A DNA stretch of 62,000 bases from Symbiodinium natans (GCA_905221605.1 CAJNDS010002812.1:315001-377000); one strand, 5' to 3'; positions 29,997 through 40,385 are shown, counted from the stretch's first letter. The notes: generated from the sequence alone by a model not told the origin. Numbers and translations: made by a program.

Positions 29997-30096
29997 CTCT
30001 GAACCCTAAACCCTAAAACCTAACCCTAAACCCTAAGCCCTAAACGCTAAACCCTAAACCCTAAACCCCAAACCCTAAACCCTAAACCCTAAACCA
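29997..30096 (-). repeat. CCCTAAA array, about 14 units
   Basis: The left half carries CCCTAAAA, CCCTAAG and CGCTAAA variants and the right half is cleaner. Confidence 0.94.
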
Positions 30097-30221
30097 CCAA
30101 AGCCGAAGACCCACGGCTACCCCGCCCCAACACACGAGGCTTGTTCCCCGAGCCACAGCTGGAGGTGCAGCCAGAGCCGCAGGGCTTCAGAGAGCTCGTG
30201 TGGGGGGACCTTTTACACCGG

Positions 30222-30298
30222 GTTTTATGATTATGATTATGATTATAATTATTATTACTTATTATTATCATTCTCATTATTACTTTTCATTATTACTC
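30222..30298. repeat. ATT/GATT imperfect microsatellite
   Basis: TTATGA hexamers change into TTATTA and CATTAT units. Confidence 0.88.
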
Positions 30299-30490
30299 AC
30301 TTAGCTTCCAGAGCTGTTTACGCAGGGTTTAAGGTGTAGGCTTTATAGGGTTGAGTTAAATTAGTTAGAGGGTTCAGGCTTTTGGGGCTCATAAGGTCTG
30401 CGGAGTCACGGAGTTTGGCGCAGCGAAATGCTTTCACACAGAGTTGTCGGACTCTATACAAGCGTAGATGTTTAGGTGTTCACTGCTCAA

Positions 30491-30607
30491 TAATTCCCTA
30501 AGGGTTCACGTACCTACATAGTATATACTTGGGCCTTAAAGGGGTTCCCATATAGTAGCTTTAGGACCCAAGTATATACCATACAGGTACATGGACCCTT
30601 AGGGATT
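30491..30607. repeat. Family G palindromic element
   Basis: AATTCCCTAAGGGTTCACGT at the left pairs with CATGGACCCTTAGGGATTA at the right. The core carries CTTGGGCCTTAAAGGGGTTC and TAGTAGCTTTAGGACCCAAG. Confidence 0.85.
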
Positions 30608-30609
30608 AG

Positions 30610-31005
30610 AGTGGGCTTCAATACAGAACTTCCTCTGTTGGCAGCTCTTGATTCTGATACCCTGGTCCGTATTTCGCGTGCGCCAACTGACGAGACTTCT
30701 TGCCCCCCCCCCCCCAATTTGGGACCCTGAACTTGGTTTACACACACAGAGACAGACACCCAACTGGGCTCTGGAGTCTGAAGAGAAATAGTTGCTGTTT
30801 CTGCGCAGATTTCGCTGGATGCAACTAGCAACAGCAACCTGCTAGAGACCTTCCAAACCATGATTCTGCTTGCCGAAGGCCTCGACCATTTCAGGCGCTT
30901 GGTTCTGTTCGTCACGTCATGGGTTGGCACACTCTTCTGGGCGCGTTTGAATTGCCCTATAATGCTGGCACGCTGCACCAGGCCCATGCCACCACGACCC
31001 TAAAC
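30610..31005. other. Unassigned stretch
   Basis: It contains a C-run at 30703-30714. A 157-codon minus-strand frame (30514-30987) runs through the C-run and the family G element, so I do not accept it as a gene. Confidence 0.3.
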
Positions 31006-31249
31006 TTCCCTAAACCCTAAACCCTAAACCTCAAAGCCTTCGAACTCAGGGCGCCAATTCCCGGGCCCCATGGTCAACCAAGGAGCGAGAAGGAGCCGGA
31101 GGAAAAAGCAGCCCCTGCTGCCACTCCGCTCCCGTTCATGCGGTACTTCGCAACATGGCGCAGGATCTTCAGAGACTACAGAGCCTGCAGTATTCCTTCT
31201 TTGCGAATGGCCTTCACGCATTCGGCTGTAGATCTACCGCTACTATATG

Positions 31250-31620
31250 AGGGTTTGACGGAGGAAAACCGCGATTGGAAAGGTCTCGATCCTCAAAGAG
31301 ACATAGAAACGCCGTAACGAAGTGGATGTTTCTTGCCTGGTGTATGAGCCTCCTCCTTCTGTAGTTTACTTTGTCATAGTTGGGTAACATTGTAAATTTC
31401 TAAGAGTGCTTAAACCCAATAAGGAATATACATCTAAAATTTTACTATACTATCCCAACCACGAACTAGTTTTGTGGTCGGCTGATTTTAGGGTTCGGGG
31501 TGGTAGTGCGAAGTTCTCACGAATAGCCCCAATATCGTAAACCCCCCATGCTTGTTAAGGCTCACGTTCTTCCCCCTAGACCTCAAAGCAACGATTTGAC
31601 ATGAAGCAGAGATGTCCGGA
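31250..31620. other. Unassigned stretch with one weak inverted repeat
   Basis: CATAGTTGGGTAACA near 31374 is loosely inverted near 31450 (ACTATCCCAACC). Nothing else was recognised. Confidence 0.3.
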
Positions 31621-31670
31621 CTTGACCCTTGAACCCTAAACCGGTTCAGGGCTTAGGGTTTAGGGTAAAC

Positions 31671-31685
31671 CCCCCCCCCCCCCCC
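31671..31685. repeat. C homopolymer tract beside a TTTAGGG patch
   Basis: About 15 C directly follow GGGTTTAGGGTAAA. Confidence 0.92.
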
Positions 31686-32202
31686 TGCCTCGCTTCAGGT
31701 ACTGATGTTCTTCGCAGCAGTTGCAGCAAGCGCCGGCTTTGCACCAGGCTTCGCGGGGGGTTTAGGGTTCTGGGGTGTTTAACGTTAAGGTTCCAATGTA
31801 GGGTTTACAGAGAGGCTTGGGTTGTCGGGTTTACTGGCTTCATAACGTTGAGTAAGTAGGTGTCCAAACGTAACTAGAACCACAACTGTAGTTTCTTTGT
31901 TGAGGTACCTGGTCTCCTGGCAAACCCAAGTGTTTAAGCACCAAAGAAAGGAACTACACCCGGAAACTCCGAACGTCGTCCACGCAGGTCTAGCCAGGCA
32001 TGTATATGGGACAGCGTGCCACATTCAGGGCGGGCCGGAGGTTGAACTCGAGTTTCACCAAGGCCCGTTTAAGTTGCCCAGCAAAGCCACGAAAAGCCAC
32101 GAAACCCTAAACCCTGTTACTTGGCTCCTTAGCAGAAAGCTGCTGTGGTTAACCTAGGGTGGCTTAAAGATGGGTCTTGGATCCCCAATCCAAGACCGCA
32201 AG

Positions 32203-32310
32203 ACTTGGTGGCCCAGTGGTACCCTTTTTCCTTTTTTGGCCTCAAGGCGCCCTTATCAAGTAGCCAACCCCAAAAAGGGCTACCCTTCATGTAATATGGG
32301 CTATCAAGTT
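32203..32310. repeat. Family C palindromic element
   Basis: The ends ACTTGGTGGCCCAGT and GGGCTATCAAGT are inverted. The core GGCGCCCTTATCAAGTAGCC and CCCCAAAAAGGGCTACCC matches the other copies. Confidence 0.85.
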
Positions 32311-32704
32311 GAGTGCTCCTACCTGGGCTAAATCTGCACGTAGGTAGGGGGGGGCCCCCGGTGTCGAAAGTAGATTTACAAGAGGCCCTAAGTCTAAGTC
32401 TGCGTGCAAGTATCCTTATACATGAACAAGTATCAGAAGCAGTTATAAGTTTGAGTATTATATGTAGCGCAGGCTATAAGTTCCTCGTACTGTGCTCTGT
32501 CTGGCTACGGGTTAGCAAGAAAGGGCTTGGGATTTAGGGGGGAGGGGTTTTAGGGCTGTAGCAGCAACCTAGGGTCGACAGAGCACGGACCAAGCTCTCT
32601 GAGTCCATACAGGGGCTTACGATACTGGGATTCCCTTCCTGGGGCCCTTTTTCAAGGGAACCGAACTATTTGTGGTTTATTCTGGGTTCCCGGATCAGGG
32701 TTTC

Positions 32705-32773
32705 GAGGGGTTATTCTGGTATAATTGCAAAAGGGACCATGAGGGAATACTGTTTGTAATTCTTCCTACCTCT
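32705..32773. repeat. Family B element, partial
   Basis: GGGACCATGAGGGAATACTG and TTTGTAATTCTTCC align with 49.65 kb. The left part is short. Confidence 0.6.
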
Positions 32774-32811
32774 ATATAGGGGCTCTTAGCTTTGGAGGCC
32801 CTCTTTTTGTT

Positions 32812-32915
32812 TAGTAGCTTCTTGTATGGTTAAGGTTCCCTTGTTAACCCCCTTGAAGCAAAAATAGGGTACTCTCCTATGTTCCCCGGTAACTTGGAAA
32901 GCTAGTCTAGCAGCT
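32812..32915. repeat. Family D-like element, degenerate
   Basis: GGTTCCCTTGTTAACCCCCT and AAAATAGGGTACTCTC follow the family D core. The inverted tips are poorly kept. Confidence 0.5.
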
Positions 32916-32987
32916 GTAGCTCCACAAGGCTTTGTTCTCAGTGCAGGCGTTAAAGAATCCGCCCGTAGAATCCATGCTGTGAATCTT

Positions 32988-33078
32988 CCCCCTAAACCCT
33001 ACACCCTAAAGCCTAAACCCTAAACCCTAAACCCTAAACCCTAAACCCTAAACCCTAAACCCTAAACCCTAAACCCTT
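32988..33078 (-). repeat. CCCTAAA array, about 13 units
   Basis: CCCTACA and GCCTAAA units at the left, about ten perfect units after. Confidence 0.96.
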
Positions 33079-33425
33079 TCGGACAGCGATCACAGTTCCA
33101 ACAGGACTGGATCAGACTATCTTCATGGTGGCTTGCCGGCATTATCGCGCCGGGAAGGATCCAGCACGCTCAAACCCAAATCCGAAACATCATATAGTGC
33201 CTCAACCGAGCCGGAAGAAGAGACACCTTGCATAGGTGTGCGCGGCACTGGCCGGATTCACCTTGGGCAAAAGGCTGCCACCTAGGGTGCAGAAGTTTAT
33301 CCATCCGCTCCTTGGCAATGCGCTCTGAGAATTTCAGGCTCACAAGTAAATCGACCTTGGGATAGTTCGTTGCACGCTTTCACTTCTTGGTCTTAAGAGG
33401 GGTACTGTTTTCTCTGTGGTGCTTG

Positions 33426-33524
33426 ACCGTAACTTTAGATCCTTAGCCCTTTTTGGGTTTATTGGGTTTCTTAATCAAGCAGCTAAAAGTTAAATTCATA
33501 GCTACCCTGCTAAGCGCAGCCAAG
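33426..33524. repeat. Family L repeat, copy 1
   Basis: A 99-bp segment from GTAACTTTAGATCCTTAGCC to GCTAAGCGCAGCCAAG recurs at 47265 with few differences. Its internal inverted repeat is weak. Confidence 0.85.
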
Positions 33525-33639
33525 TTTCTAGAGAGAATCTCAGTTTTGAAAGGTAAAACCTCGTTGTGCACATATGACTGTGAGTGGAGGCTCGTGATGC
33601 CTGTGGGTTTAGGACGATAGGCTTTGGGGAGTTTGGACA

Positions 33640-33692
33640 ACCCTAAACCCTAAACCCTAAACCCTAAACCCTAAACCCTAAACCCTAAACCC
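33640..33692 (-). repeat. CCCTAAA array, 7 copies
   Basis: A perfect run. Confidence 0.96.
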
Positions 33693-34019
33693 TTCAAGAG
33701 AGCAAGCCCTGCGTCTGTAACCTCTGTCGAACCTCGAGCGCCGATGCTTGGCAGGTGTGAGATCGTGCCAGTGCTGTTTCTCTTCTAAACCTTGAACCCT
33801 AAGCCCTAAACCCTAAACCCTACACCCTAGGCCCTAGATCCGAAGACCTAACTTAACAAATGGGGCCATGATCTAGAACGACCCCAACTCTGAGAAAACC
33901 GTCTTCTGAAGACTCTGTGCCCTCCCAGCCCAGCGGCCCTCAGCCCAACTAAACCGGGCTTAGGGTCTAGGGTTTAGGCCCTGACCCCTACAATACAGGC
34001 ACCTAGGGTTTAGGGTTCA

Positions 34020-34075
34020 GGGTTTACTATTATTTTCTTAAGAACCCTCCCCCCCCCCCCAACAAAAAAAACACT
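34020..34075. repeat. C-run followed by an A-run
   Basis: About 12 C are followed by AACAAAAAAAAC. This is the reverse complement of the T-run/G-run arrangement seen elsewhere. Confidence 0.75.
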
Positions 34076-34430
34076 TATCCCTTTATTGCCCTTATGAGGA
34101 AGAACTGCTTAAACAAAAGGGAACATGTGTGTGGGGTGGGGGAGGCTTCTTTAGCAACTTGTAGTTTTGGGTTAGATATACCACTTGTGTTCCCTTCTTG
34201 TGCATAGCAAGCTTTCTTGCAGTCTACAGCGATACAGGTTCCAAGACAAGGAGCTGCAATTGGGAGCTGTGGTTAGTGCTTTTCTTCGGTCGTAGGGTTG
34301 CTACCGTTCCCGGGTTTAGGGTTTAGGGGGTTTAGGGTTGACCCCGACCGTGCCCTTTGGGGTGTTGAAGGGTTGAACGGCTGGCGGGGCCCACTCTTGG
34401 CTTGAAGGCTTGGAGGGTTTGCACAGCCGT

Positions 34431-34432
<2 letters not shown>

Positions 34433-34463
<31 letters not shown>

Positions 34464-34470
34464 CCCCCCC
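34433..34470. repeat. C homopolymer tract, about 38 bases
   Basis: One G interrupts the run near its right end. TAGGGTTTAGGG follows directly. Confidence 0.96.
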
Positions 34471-34997
34471 CTAGGGTTTAGGGATTAGGGGCTCCAAAGA
34501 AAGAAACTACAAACGAAAGTTCCTCTCCTGGGAAGCGCATGTTCTCAGTGTATTCTAGTAGTCATAGAAAAAAGGTACACCCAAAAATGGAACTACAATC
34601 GACTCGACGTCCTCGGGCTTATCAGGGCTTTATCGGGTTGTTTGGGGTCGTTGCATAGGACGAGCAACAGCTTGCAACCCTAAACCCTAAGCCCTGCATC
34701 AAAGGCCGGCTTCAGCTTGTATAAGGTTTTCTGGGCCATATCGGGCCTTTTGATTGTAGAGCTCCAGGTTAGTTCATATTGAAGTTGCAGCCCAGTAAAC
34801 TAAGACCCAGAGTAGGGCCCTTGATTCCTATCGATGCACTCAAGGCCTTATCTAAGTTTACAACGGGCGCATGTACACCAAACCAGAAGGGCACCCTTGA
34901 TATTTCGAGGCTACTCTTGGGTCAGAGCTCTACATCGTAAAGCCCTAAGCCTTAAACCCTAACACCCTACTAAAGCCATGTAAGGTCCCCCTCTAAA

Positions 34998-35083
34998 CTA
35001 GCCCCCTAGGCTCCCCCCTCAAAGAACCTTAACTAGGCTTAATTATCCCCGGCCTTAATCATGGAGGGAACCTAGTGGGGTAG
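34998..35083. repeat. Inverted-repeat element (singleton)
   Basis: CTAGCCCCCTAGGCTCCC at the left pairs with GGGAACCTAGTGGGGTAG at the right with four mismatches. A G-run of about 11 follows at once. Confidence 0.6.
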
Positions 35084-35112
35084 GGGGGGGGGGGCAGCAC
35101 AGAGGGGGGGGA

Positions 35113-35250
35113 AACCCTAAACCCTAAACCCCTCAACTCCCAAAACCTAAACCCTAAACCCTACGTAAACCCTAAACCCTAAACCCTAAACCCTAAACCC
35201 TAAACCCTAAACCCTAAACCCTAAACCCTAAACCTAAACCCTAAACCCTA
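35113..35250 (-). repeat. CCCTAAA array, about 17 units
   Basis: The left part contains CCCTCAA, AACCTAAA and CCCTACGTAAA; the right part is nearly perfect. Confidence 0.96.
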
Positions 35251-35388
35251 TAGAGGGGGGGTAGTCGGGAAGCCCATGAAGCTTAGGCTGTTCATTTGCG
35301 CTGGCTCGACCTTTGGCGCAGCAGCGCTCTGGATCATCCTGGAACAGCCGGGACTGCACACCATGGATCTGCCCCACGACTTGCAAGG

Positions 35389-35455
35389 TTTAGGGTTTAG
35401 GGTTTAGGGTTTAGGGTTTAGGGTTTAGGGTTTAGGGTTTAGGGTTTAGGGTTTG
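35389..35455 (+). repeat. TTTAGGG array, 9 copies
   Basis: Perfect apart from the last unit (TTTGAGAGG). Confidence 0.97.
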
Positions 35456-35605
35456 AGAGGCCTTATGCCCCAAACCCTGCACGGCTTTTGCCAAGGGCGT
35501 GCAGTCGCAAGCCCGGGGGAGCTCTCATGTTTGGGCAGGCTGTGTGATGTCAAGCGCGCGTTGATCATGCTTTCCCCTCCTCATTGCAGTCGCATGTGTT
35601 CTCGG

Positions 35606-35718
35606 CTACCTTTACTTGCTAGGTAGGTTATATATCTCCCCTTTGGTGAAATTTGGTTGCAGAGGATCATAGTCAGGAATATGTTCCAGAGGGCTCTAAG
35701 GGCATCCTACCTTTACTT
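35606..35718. repeat. Family I element between 12-bp direct repeats
   Basis: GCTAGGTAGG at the left, AGGATCATAGTCAGGAATAT in the core and AGGGCATCCTACC at the right follow family I. CTACCTTTACTT occurs directly outside on the left (35606-35617) and again at 35707-35718, possibly a target duplication. Confidence 0.6.
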
Positions 35719-35828
35719 CAGAACTACCTCCGTTTCCCCCCTCTGTCGTGAGTAGCGAAGTGCTCCAAGATGCCAAGCAAGTCTCTAAAGTCTTGTCTCT
35801 TTGGAGATCCCTGAAACACAAGGCTCCT

Positions 35829-35872
35829 TTAGGGTTTAGGGTTTAGGGTTTAGGGTTTAGGGTTTAGGGTTT
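35829..35872 (+). repeat. TTTAGGG array, 6 copies
   Basis: A perfect run ending TTTATCG. It is the last array before a heptamer-free stretch of about 1.6 kb. Confidence 0.97.
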
Positions 35873-36092
35873 ATCGAGAACTGATCAAACAGTACCAGGC
35901 ATGTGCGCCACTGAGGATCAGAACCTACAGCGACTGGCCTGGCGGAGGCGAGCCCATGGTTCGGTTGGGGTCTACATTCTGTAGGGCTTACTATAGAGGC
36001 CCCGTGGTACATATGAAATCATATGAACTTATTTGAACTTATTGCTGGACTTATGTTACATGTTTTTGTAGGCGATTTTAGTAGGGGATAAG

Positions 36093-36569
36093 TTGTGTAT
36101 AAGTTCGAAGGCTTGTTTTTCTCGTTTTCATGACAGCACCTCTTTTTCGAAAGCACGGGCACACGGCTTAAGGAACGGCAGAAAACTATGCCCAGAGATG
36201 CAAAGAGACCTTGTGTTTCTACGAGGAAAAAGCAGGCCAACTCCGCGGACATTGGCAATTTTTTGCGGACCGACTCGCGGACACCCGCGGACAGCAGACG
36301 ATGCCCGATGGTGGCGTGGGGTCCGGGCTTATATGAGCCCATGCAGGCGGACATCCCGCCCCGCGGACGTGGACGTCCGCGAGCCAGGGCTTGACCTATA
36401 TTGTCGCGGACACCTGGCGGAGAAGGGCGCGCAAGCGTCCCGAGGTGGCCGGGAGGCTTTAACGCTGCCAGGCATCTATAGAATATCTGTTGCAGGGGCT
36501 GCAAGACCGATTTCTTCAATTTTAGCTGACATGCATGCGCGAACCAGGGAAAAACACCCCAAAATGTAA
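36093..36569 (+). CDS. Unrecognised open reading frame, doubtful
   Basis: A 158-codon frame lies in the heptamer-free island. Its middle is arginine- and proline-rich because the DNA repeats GCGGAC. A second frame of 166 codons (36019-36519) is open on the opposite strand, which is typical of GC-rich sequence rather than of a gene. No domain, signal peptide or membrane segment was recognised. A spliced exon is possible, but the dual open frames argue against reading either as a simple gene. Confidence 0.12.
   Translation: MCISSKACFSRFHDSTSFSKARAHGLRNGRKLCPEMQRDLVFLRGKSRPTPRTLAIFCGPTRGHPRTADDARWWRGVRAYMSPCRRTSRPADVDVREPGLDLYCRGHLAEKGAQASRGGREALTLPGIYRISVAGAARPISSILADMHARTREKHPKM
36225..36420. 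repeat. GC-rich block with repeated GCGGAC words
   Basis: GCGGAC or its complement GTCCGC occurs about nine times in 200 bp at irregular spacing, including GGACGTGGACGTCCGC and CGGACACCCGCGGAC. AT-rich flanks on both sides (36000-36100 and 36560-36760) set it apart. Confidence 0.7.
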
Positions 36570-37225
36570 AACAGATAAGTAGGGATGAGTTCTATATAAC
36601 TTTTTGACATAACGCAGATTTTCATAAGTCCCAGATATGTCAAGCAAAAAAGTTGAACGTATCTGGAAATTAATCATACAAAACAAACTTAACTCAAGGA
36701 TAAACAGTTTAATTGATACATATCGTACTCTTATAAGCCGATAAGTCGGTAGGGCCTCCATAGTAAGTCTTTGCAACAGTGAAGTGGCCGTGTTGGGATG
36801 TAAGGCTCACCTAGAATAACCGGCCAATGGGCGTAGTTGCCGTGAAAAGAGGGAGGGCGTTGGTGCTACAAGTTTGGTTATTTTCCTATGGCGTGCTCCG
36901 GGTTTATGCGGGCTACCCGAGTTGTTTAGTTAGGCTACCAAGACACATCCCGCTGTTGGGATGTTGATGGTTTGCGGTTTTCAGGTCTAGCCTGCGGTGC
37001 TTTTGGTACTGAAAGTAAGTTTGGTAGACAGTTCTGTGTGTGTGGTTAGAGCATATAGAGTGCGAGGTGAGGTGCACACCCAGCCAGCATTTCATCCCGC
37101 ATCAACTGTCGAGAGTTAGGCGCGCTCCTCTATTTCTTGCTGCCAATCGCTGTGGTGCGGCATGGTTGCACTGCGGTTTAGGTTTGAAGTTGAGTACCGA
37201 TCCGATCCTACACCTAACCTACAAC
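36570..37225. other. Unassigned stretch, no heptamers
   Basis: AT-rich at first (36570-36760), then balanced. No gene or repeat family was recognised. Confidence 0.35.
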
Positions 37226-37229
37226 TCGC

Positions 37230-37324
37230 GATGTTCCCCATTATACTCACAGTCCTTAATAGGGATTATCGTACCCCCTATTCTAATCTCAGTTTCAAGG
37301 ATGGTTAGTACAAGGGGGAACATC
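37230..37324. repeat. Family A palindromic element
   Basis: The ends are GATGTTCCCC and GGGGGAACATC. The centre reads ATTATCGTACCCCCTATTC, an uninterrupted version of the site that carries an insertion in the 42.8-kb copy. Confidence 0.85.
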
Positions 37325-37369
37325 AACACCCTATAATATAACCCTATCACCCAAACCCCACGTCTCCCC

Positions 37370-37505
37370 CTGGTTTTTAGTAGGGAGTGAGGGAAAGTGG
37401 GCCCTATATATACCTTAAAGGGATTCTTATATAGGGCCCTATATATACCCTTGAATTATTAAGGGCCCTATATCTGCCCTTACAAGGATTATATAGGGTC
37501 CCTAC
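37370..37505. repeat. Family F element with an expanded core
   Basis: TTTTTAGTAGGGAGTGAGGG marks the left end. The core motif GGGCCCTATATATACC occurs about three times with spacing of about 40 bp, so the middle has been tandemly expanded. The right tip is missing. Confidence 0.65.
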
Positions 37506-37617
37506 AAACCCTAAACCTGAGCGCAGGGTCCACTTGTGAGGAATGCAAGGCCTCGTGACACAGCAAGAAGCACACCCCTCCGCCCTCCCGCCATCAAGCC
37601 CATCCAGCCTCCACTTC

Positions 37618-37720
37618 CAAAGGGTCCATGTACCTGTATAGTATATACTTGGGCCTTAAAGGGGTCCCCATATAGTAGCTTTAGTGCCCAAGTATAGTAT
37701 AGGGTACATGGACCCTTAGG
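37618..37720. repeat. Family G palindromic element
   Basis: AAAGGGTCCATGTACC at the left pairs with GGTACATGGACCCTTAG at the right. The core is nearly identical to the copy at 30491. Confidence 0.87.
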
Positions 37721-37786
37721 GACTCAGGTCGCTAGGCATGCTTCTCTTTGAGAATCGGGTCCTCATTCAGAAGGCCTGGCTGCGTC

Positions 37787-37867
37787 GGGTTAGGGTTTGG
37801 GGTTTGGGGTTTGGGGTTTAGGGTTTAGGGTTTAGGGTTTAGGGTTGAGGGCTCAGGGTTCAGGTTT
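37787..37867 (+). repeat. TTTAGGG array with TTTGGGG units, about 11 units
   Basis: TTTGGGG units on the left give way to TTTAGGG, then TTGAGGG/CTCAGGG. Confidence 0.93.
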
Positions 37868-38039
37868 AAGATCACGCGGAGGTTGAAGCCGTGGATGCCT
37901 GAACAGCCTTCTTGCAGGGCATTTTCAGCTTGCCTCAGAAGCCCCATGCCCTCAATCTTACTCCCCAGCACGCAGCCCTGAAACCCTAAGCACCTGAAAC
38001 CCTAAACGCCTCAACCTTGTGCCCTCAAAGCCCAATCCT

Positions 38040-38470
38040 CAGCCCCTCAAACATCAATCCCTACAGACGCTAAGAATCTCAACCCTCAACCCTAAACTTC
38101 CCTCAGCCCTCTAAACTGAAGGACTTCGGACCGATACTGATCACTTCGGCATTCTCCTCTCTGCTGACTATCAGCCCGAGGCTCAGAGCCGTTCGGGGGC
38201 TCCAGGCCAGAAGCTTCGGGTTCAACAGGGCATAGACGGACCACTACTACTTTCTACACCCTTCTAGACCTACATGTTCGGTTCAAGGGGCTCTGGCAAT
38301 CTAAGTAGAGATTCCCTACCTCTTGTAGGGTTTACAATTTCGGGTACTTGGGGGAGGTTCTTGGAAAGATTCAAGGGGGGGGTATAAGTAGGGCAGCTGG
38401 AGTTCTAACAGGGAAGCTATGTTATTTGTTGAACCTACTTCTATCTTACCATGAACCTTCAGGCATACAG
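38040..38470. other. Unassigned stretch
   Basis: Scattered CCCTAAA-like words at the left edge. A possible decayed palindrome (GATTCCCTACCTC near 38310, GGGTATAAGTAGGGC near 38379) is too weak to call. Confidence 0.3.
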
Positions 38471-38479
38471 GGAGAGTCG

Positions 38480-38525
38480 CCCTAAACCCTAAACCCTAAA
38501 ACCAAAACCCTAAACCCTAAATTCC
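38480..38525 (-). repeat. CCCTAAA array, about 6 units
   Basis: A variant CCCTAAAACCAAAA lies in the middle. Confidence 0.9.
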
Positions 38526-38707
38526 TACAAACCCTATAAACCCTGAACCCAGCACAAACCCGAAAAAGCGCAAGAGTCGCTCCCGAACCGACTTTTCGCA
38601 AAGGTTCGGCCCCTCTTCTCTCGCGGCTCTTTGGCACCTCGAGCAGCATTTCACCGAAACTGCGGGGCCCGGTTTTGGGGGATCCTTCTTTCTCTTTTTC
38701 CGGGGGT

Positions 38708-38808
38708 GTAGGGTTGAGGGTTGAGGGTTTGGGGGTTTGGGGTTTAGGGTTGAGGGTTAGGGTTTAGGTTTTTGTTTTTTTTTTTTTTTGGCGGGGGGGG
38801 GGGGGGGG
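38708..38808 (+). repeat. Degenerate TTTAGGG array ending in a T-run/G-run tract
   Basis: TTGAGGG, TTTGGGGG and TTTAGGG units lead into about 15 T (38775-38789), GGC, then 16 G. Confidence 0.92.
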
Positions 38809-39016
38809 CTTGGGGTTTAGGGTCCGCATTGACGCCGTATTACAAGGTCTGGGGCTAAGGGCTTAGGGTGAATCCAGGACGAGCTCTTAAAACTTGCACC
38901 CCCCCAACTCCCCAGCTCTGGCTACCCCCGAGCATGTCCAAACCAGCCCAACAGGGGCAGGGGCCAGCTGGGGCGAGCAATCGAACTCCCTGAGCCCAGA
39001 CAAGAACAAAGCAACT

Positions 39017-39125
39017 CAAACCCTCAACCCGAAACCCCAAACCCTAAACCCGAAACCCGAAACCCCAAACCCTAAACCCCAAACCCGAAACCCTAAACCC
39101 CAAACCGAGGCCCTAAAACCGAAAC
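39017..39125 (-). repeat. CCCGAAA/CCCCAAA/CCCTAAA mixed array, about 15 units
   Basis: Three variant heptamers alternate almost one for one, unlike the homogeneous arrays elsewhere. Confidence 0.94.
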
Positions 39126-39157
39126 CCCGAACTCTGAAGTGCTTTTGACACACAATC

Positions 39158-39217
39158 GCGCAAGAGCACCACTTAAGAGCACTCCAAGAGCACCTCCAAG
39201 AGCCTTCCAAGAGCTTT
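39158..39217 (+). repeat. Short imperfect tandem GAGCAC/GAGCTTTCCAA
   Basis: AAGAGCACCACTTAAGAGCA, CTCCAAGAGCACCTCCAAGA and CTTCCAAGAGCTTTCC words make an imperfect repeat of about 13 bp. Confidence 0.6.
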
Positions 39218-39337
39218 CCAGCAGATGGGCTGGATGGTATAGGGTATAGGGTTTAGGGTTTACGAACAGTGGGGACCCCAATATGCGGGACCCTAAACCC
39301 ATGAACCACAGACCAAGAAGGGGGGAAGGGCGGGCGG

Positions 39338-39352
39338 GGGGGGGGGGGGGGA
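39338..39352. repeat. G homopolymer tract
   Basis: About 14 G in a G-rich context. Confidence 0.9.
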
Positions 39353-39919
39353 TAAGTTGGGATTGAAGCGCACCCGACGCCCCACAAACCCGCCCACTCA
39401 GCTTTAAAGTCGTAATGCCCCCGAATAGTTCAGGACTCTACCTCGAAGTATAAACCCTAAACCCAAAGCTCTAAACCCTTATGGGGTTTAGACACGGGAT
39501 CCTTCTAAAGATTCAACGGGTGTCGGGCTCTCTGAAAACAAGGCCTGTCCCACGAGTTTGCCTTATCCGCGCCTGCGAGATGTGCGTTGTCCCCGCTCCT
39601 GGGCTGAGACCTCATGGGACTTGGAGTTGGGGTTTGCTTAGGTTTTGGAAAGGTTTAAAGAGTTTGGGGTTCTTTGAGTTTGGGACAAGAAACCAGAGAA
39701 GAGAAATTCCAAGAAGCAAGCTCATCTGGAAATGATGGGTCTCCTGTCGTGACCATGGACTATCAGAAAGTTTGTTGCAGAGAAGTTAGAGAACTTTTAG
39801 CTATCGCTCCTAGACAAAGAAATGGAAATGTGCTACACCGCAATGTGGGCCATGGAATCCTAAACCCTACGATGGCATTCCATTCCTGTAGAGCCACCTG
39901 GTTAGAGTCAACATGGAAA

Positions 39920-40027
39920 ACTTGGTGGTCCAGTGGTACCCTTCTCACTTTTTTGGTTCAAGGTTCCCTTTTAAGTAACCAACCCAAAAAAGGTACCCTT
40001 ATTGAGGTATGGTCACTAGGCTACGAA
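39920..40027. repeat. Family C palindromic element
   Basis: ACTTGGTGGTCCAGTGGTAC at the left and TCACTAGGCTACGAAG at the right. The core GTTCAAGGTTCCC and AAAAAAGGTACCCTTATTG matches. A 173-codon frame (39674-40195) runs through it and is rejected as a gene. Confidence 0.8.
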
Positions 40028-40385
40028 GAAAAAGTGCGAGAAGAAGACAGAACTTTGGATTCATGGCTTCAGCAGGGTGGTTTGGAATCGAGACCATCAT
40101 CAACGCGTACGCTTGTGTACTTGCAGATACAGGTCCATGTACATACTCACAAACGTGTAAGTGCATGTTTCTATAACTGCAAGCCCTTAGAATAACTTTA
40201 AGAATGTGCTTAGACCTCCCCCCCCTTGAATCCCCGGTGGCCAAGACTACCCAGAGCAACATATCTACACTTCGGAAAGAAGGGAGATGCACCAAGAATG
40301 GTTAGGGTACATGTGCGCTTGTAAGAAGCTGTAGGTTTCTCTAGGCCCAGGCAAGCCGCACAACGAAGAAGCCTACGCGCTCAGA

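Noticed and set aside
30514-30987. 157-codon minus-strand frame
   Set aside because: It runs through a C-run and the family G element and shows no recognisable domain.
39674-40195. 173-codon plus-strand frame
   Set aside because: It reads straight through a family C palindromic element whose translation occupies its middle.
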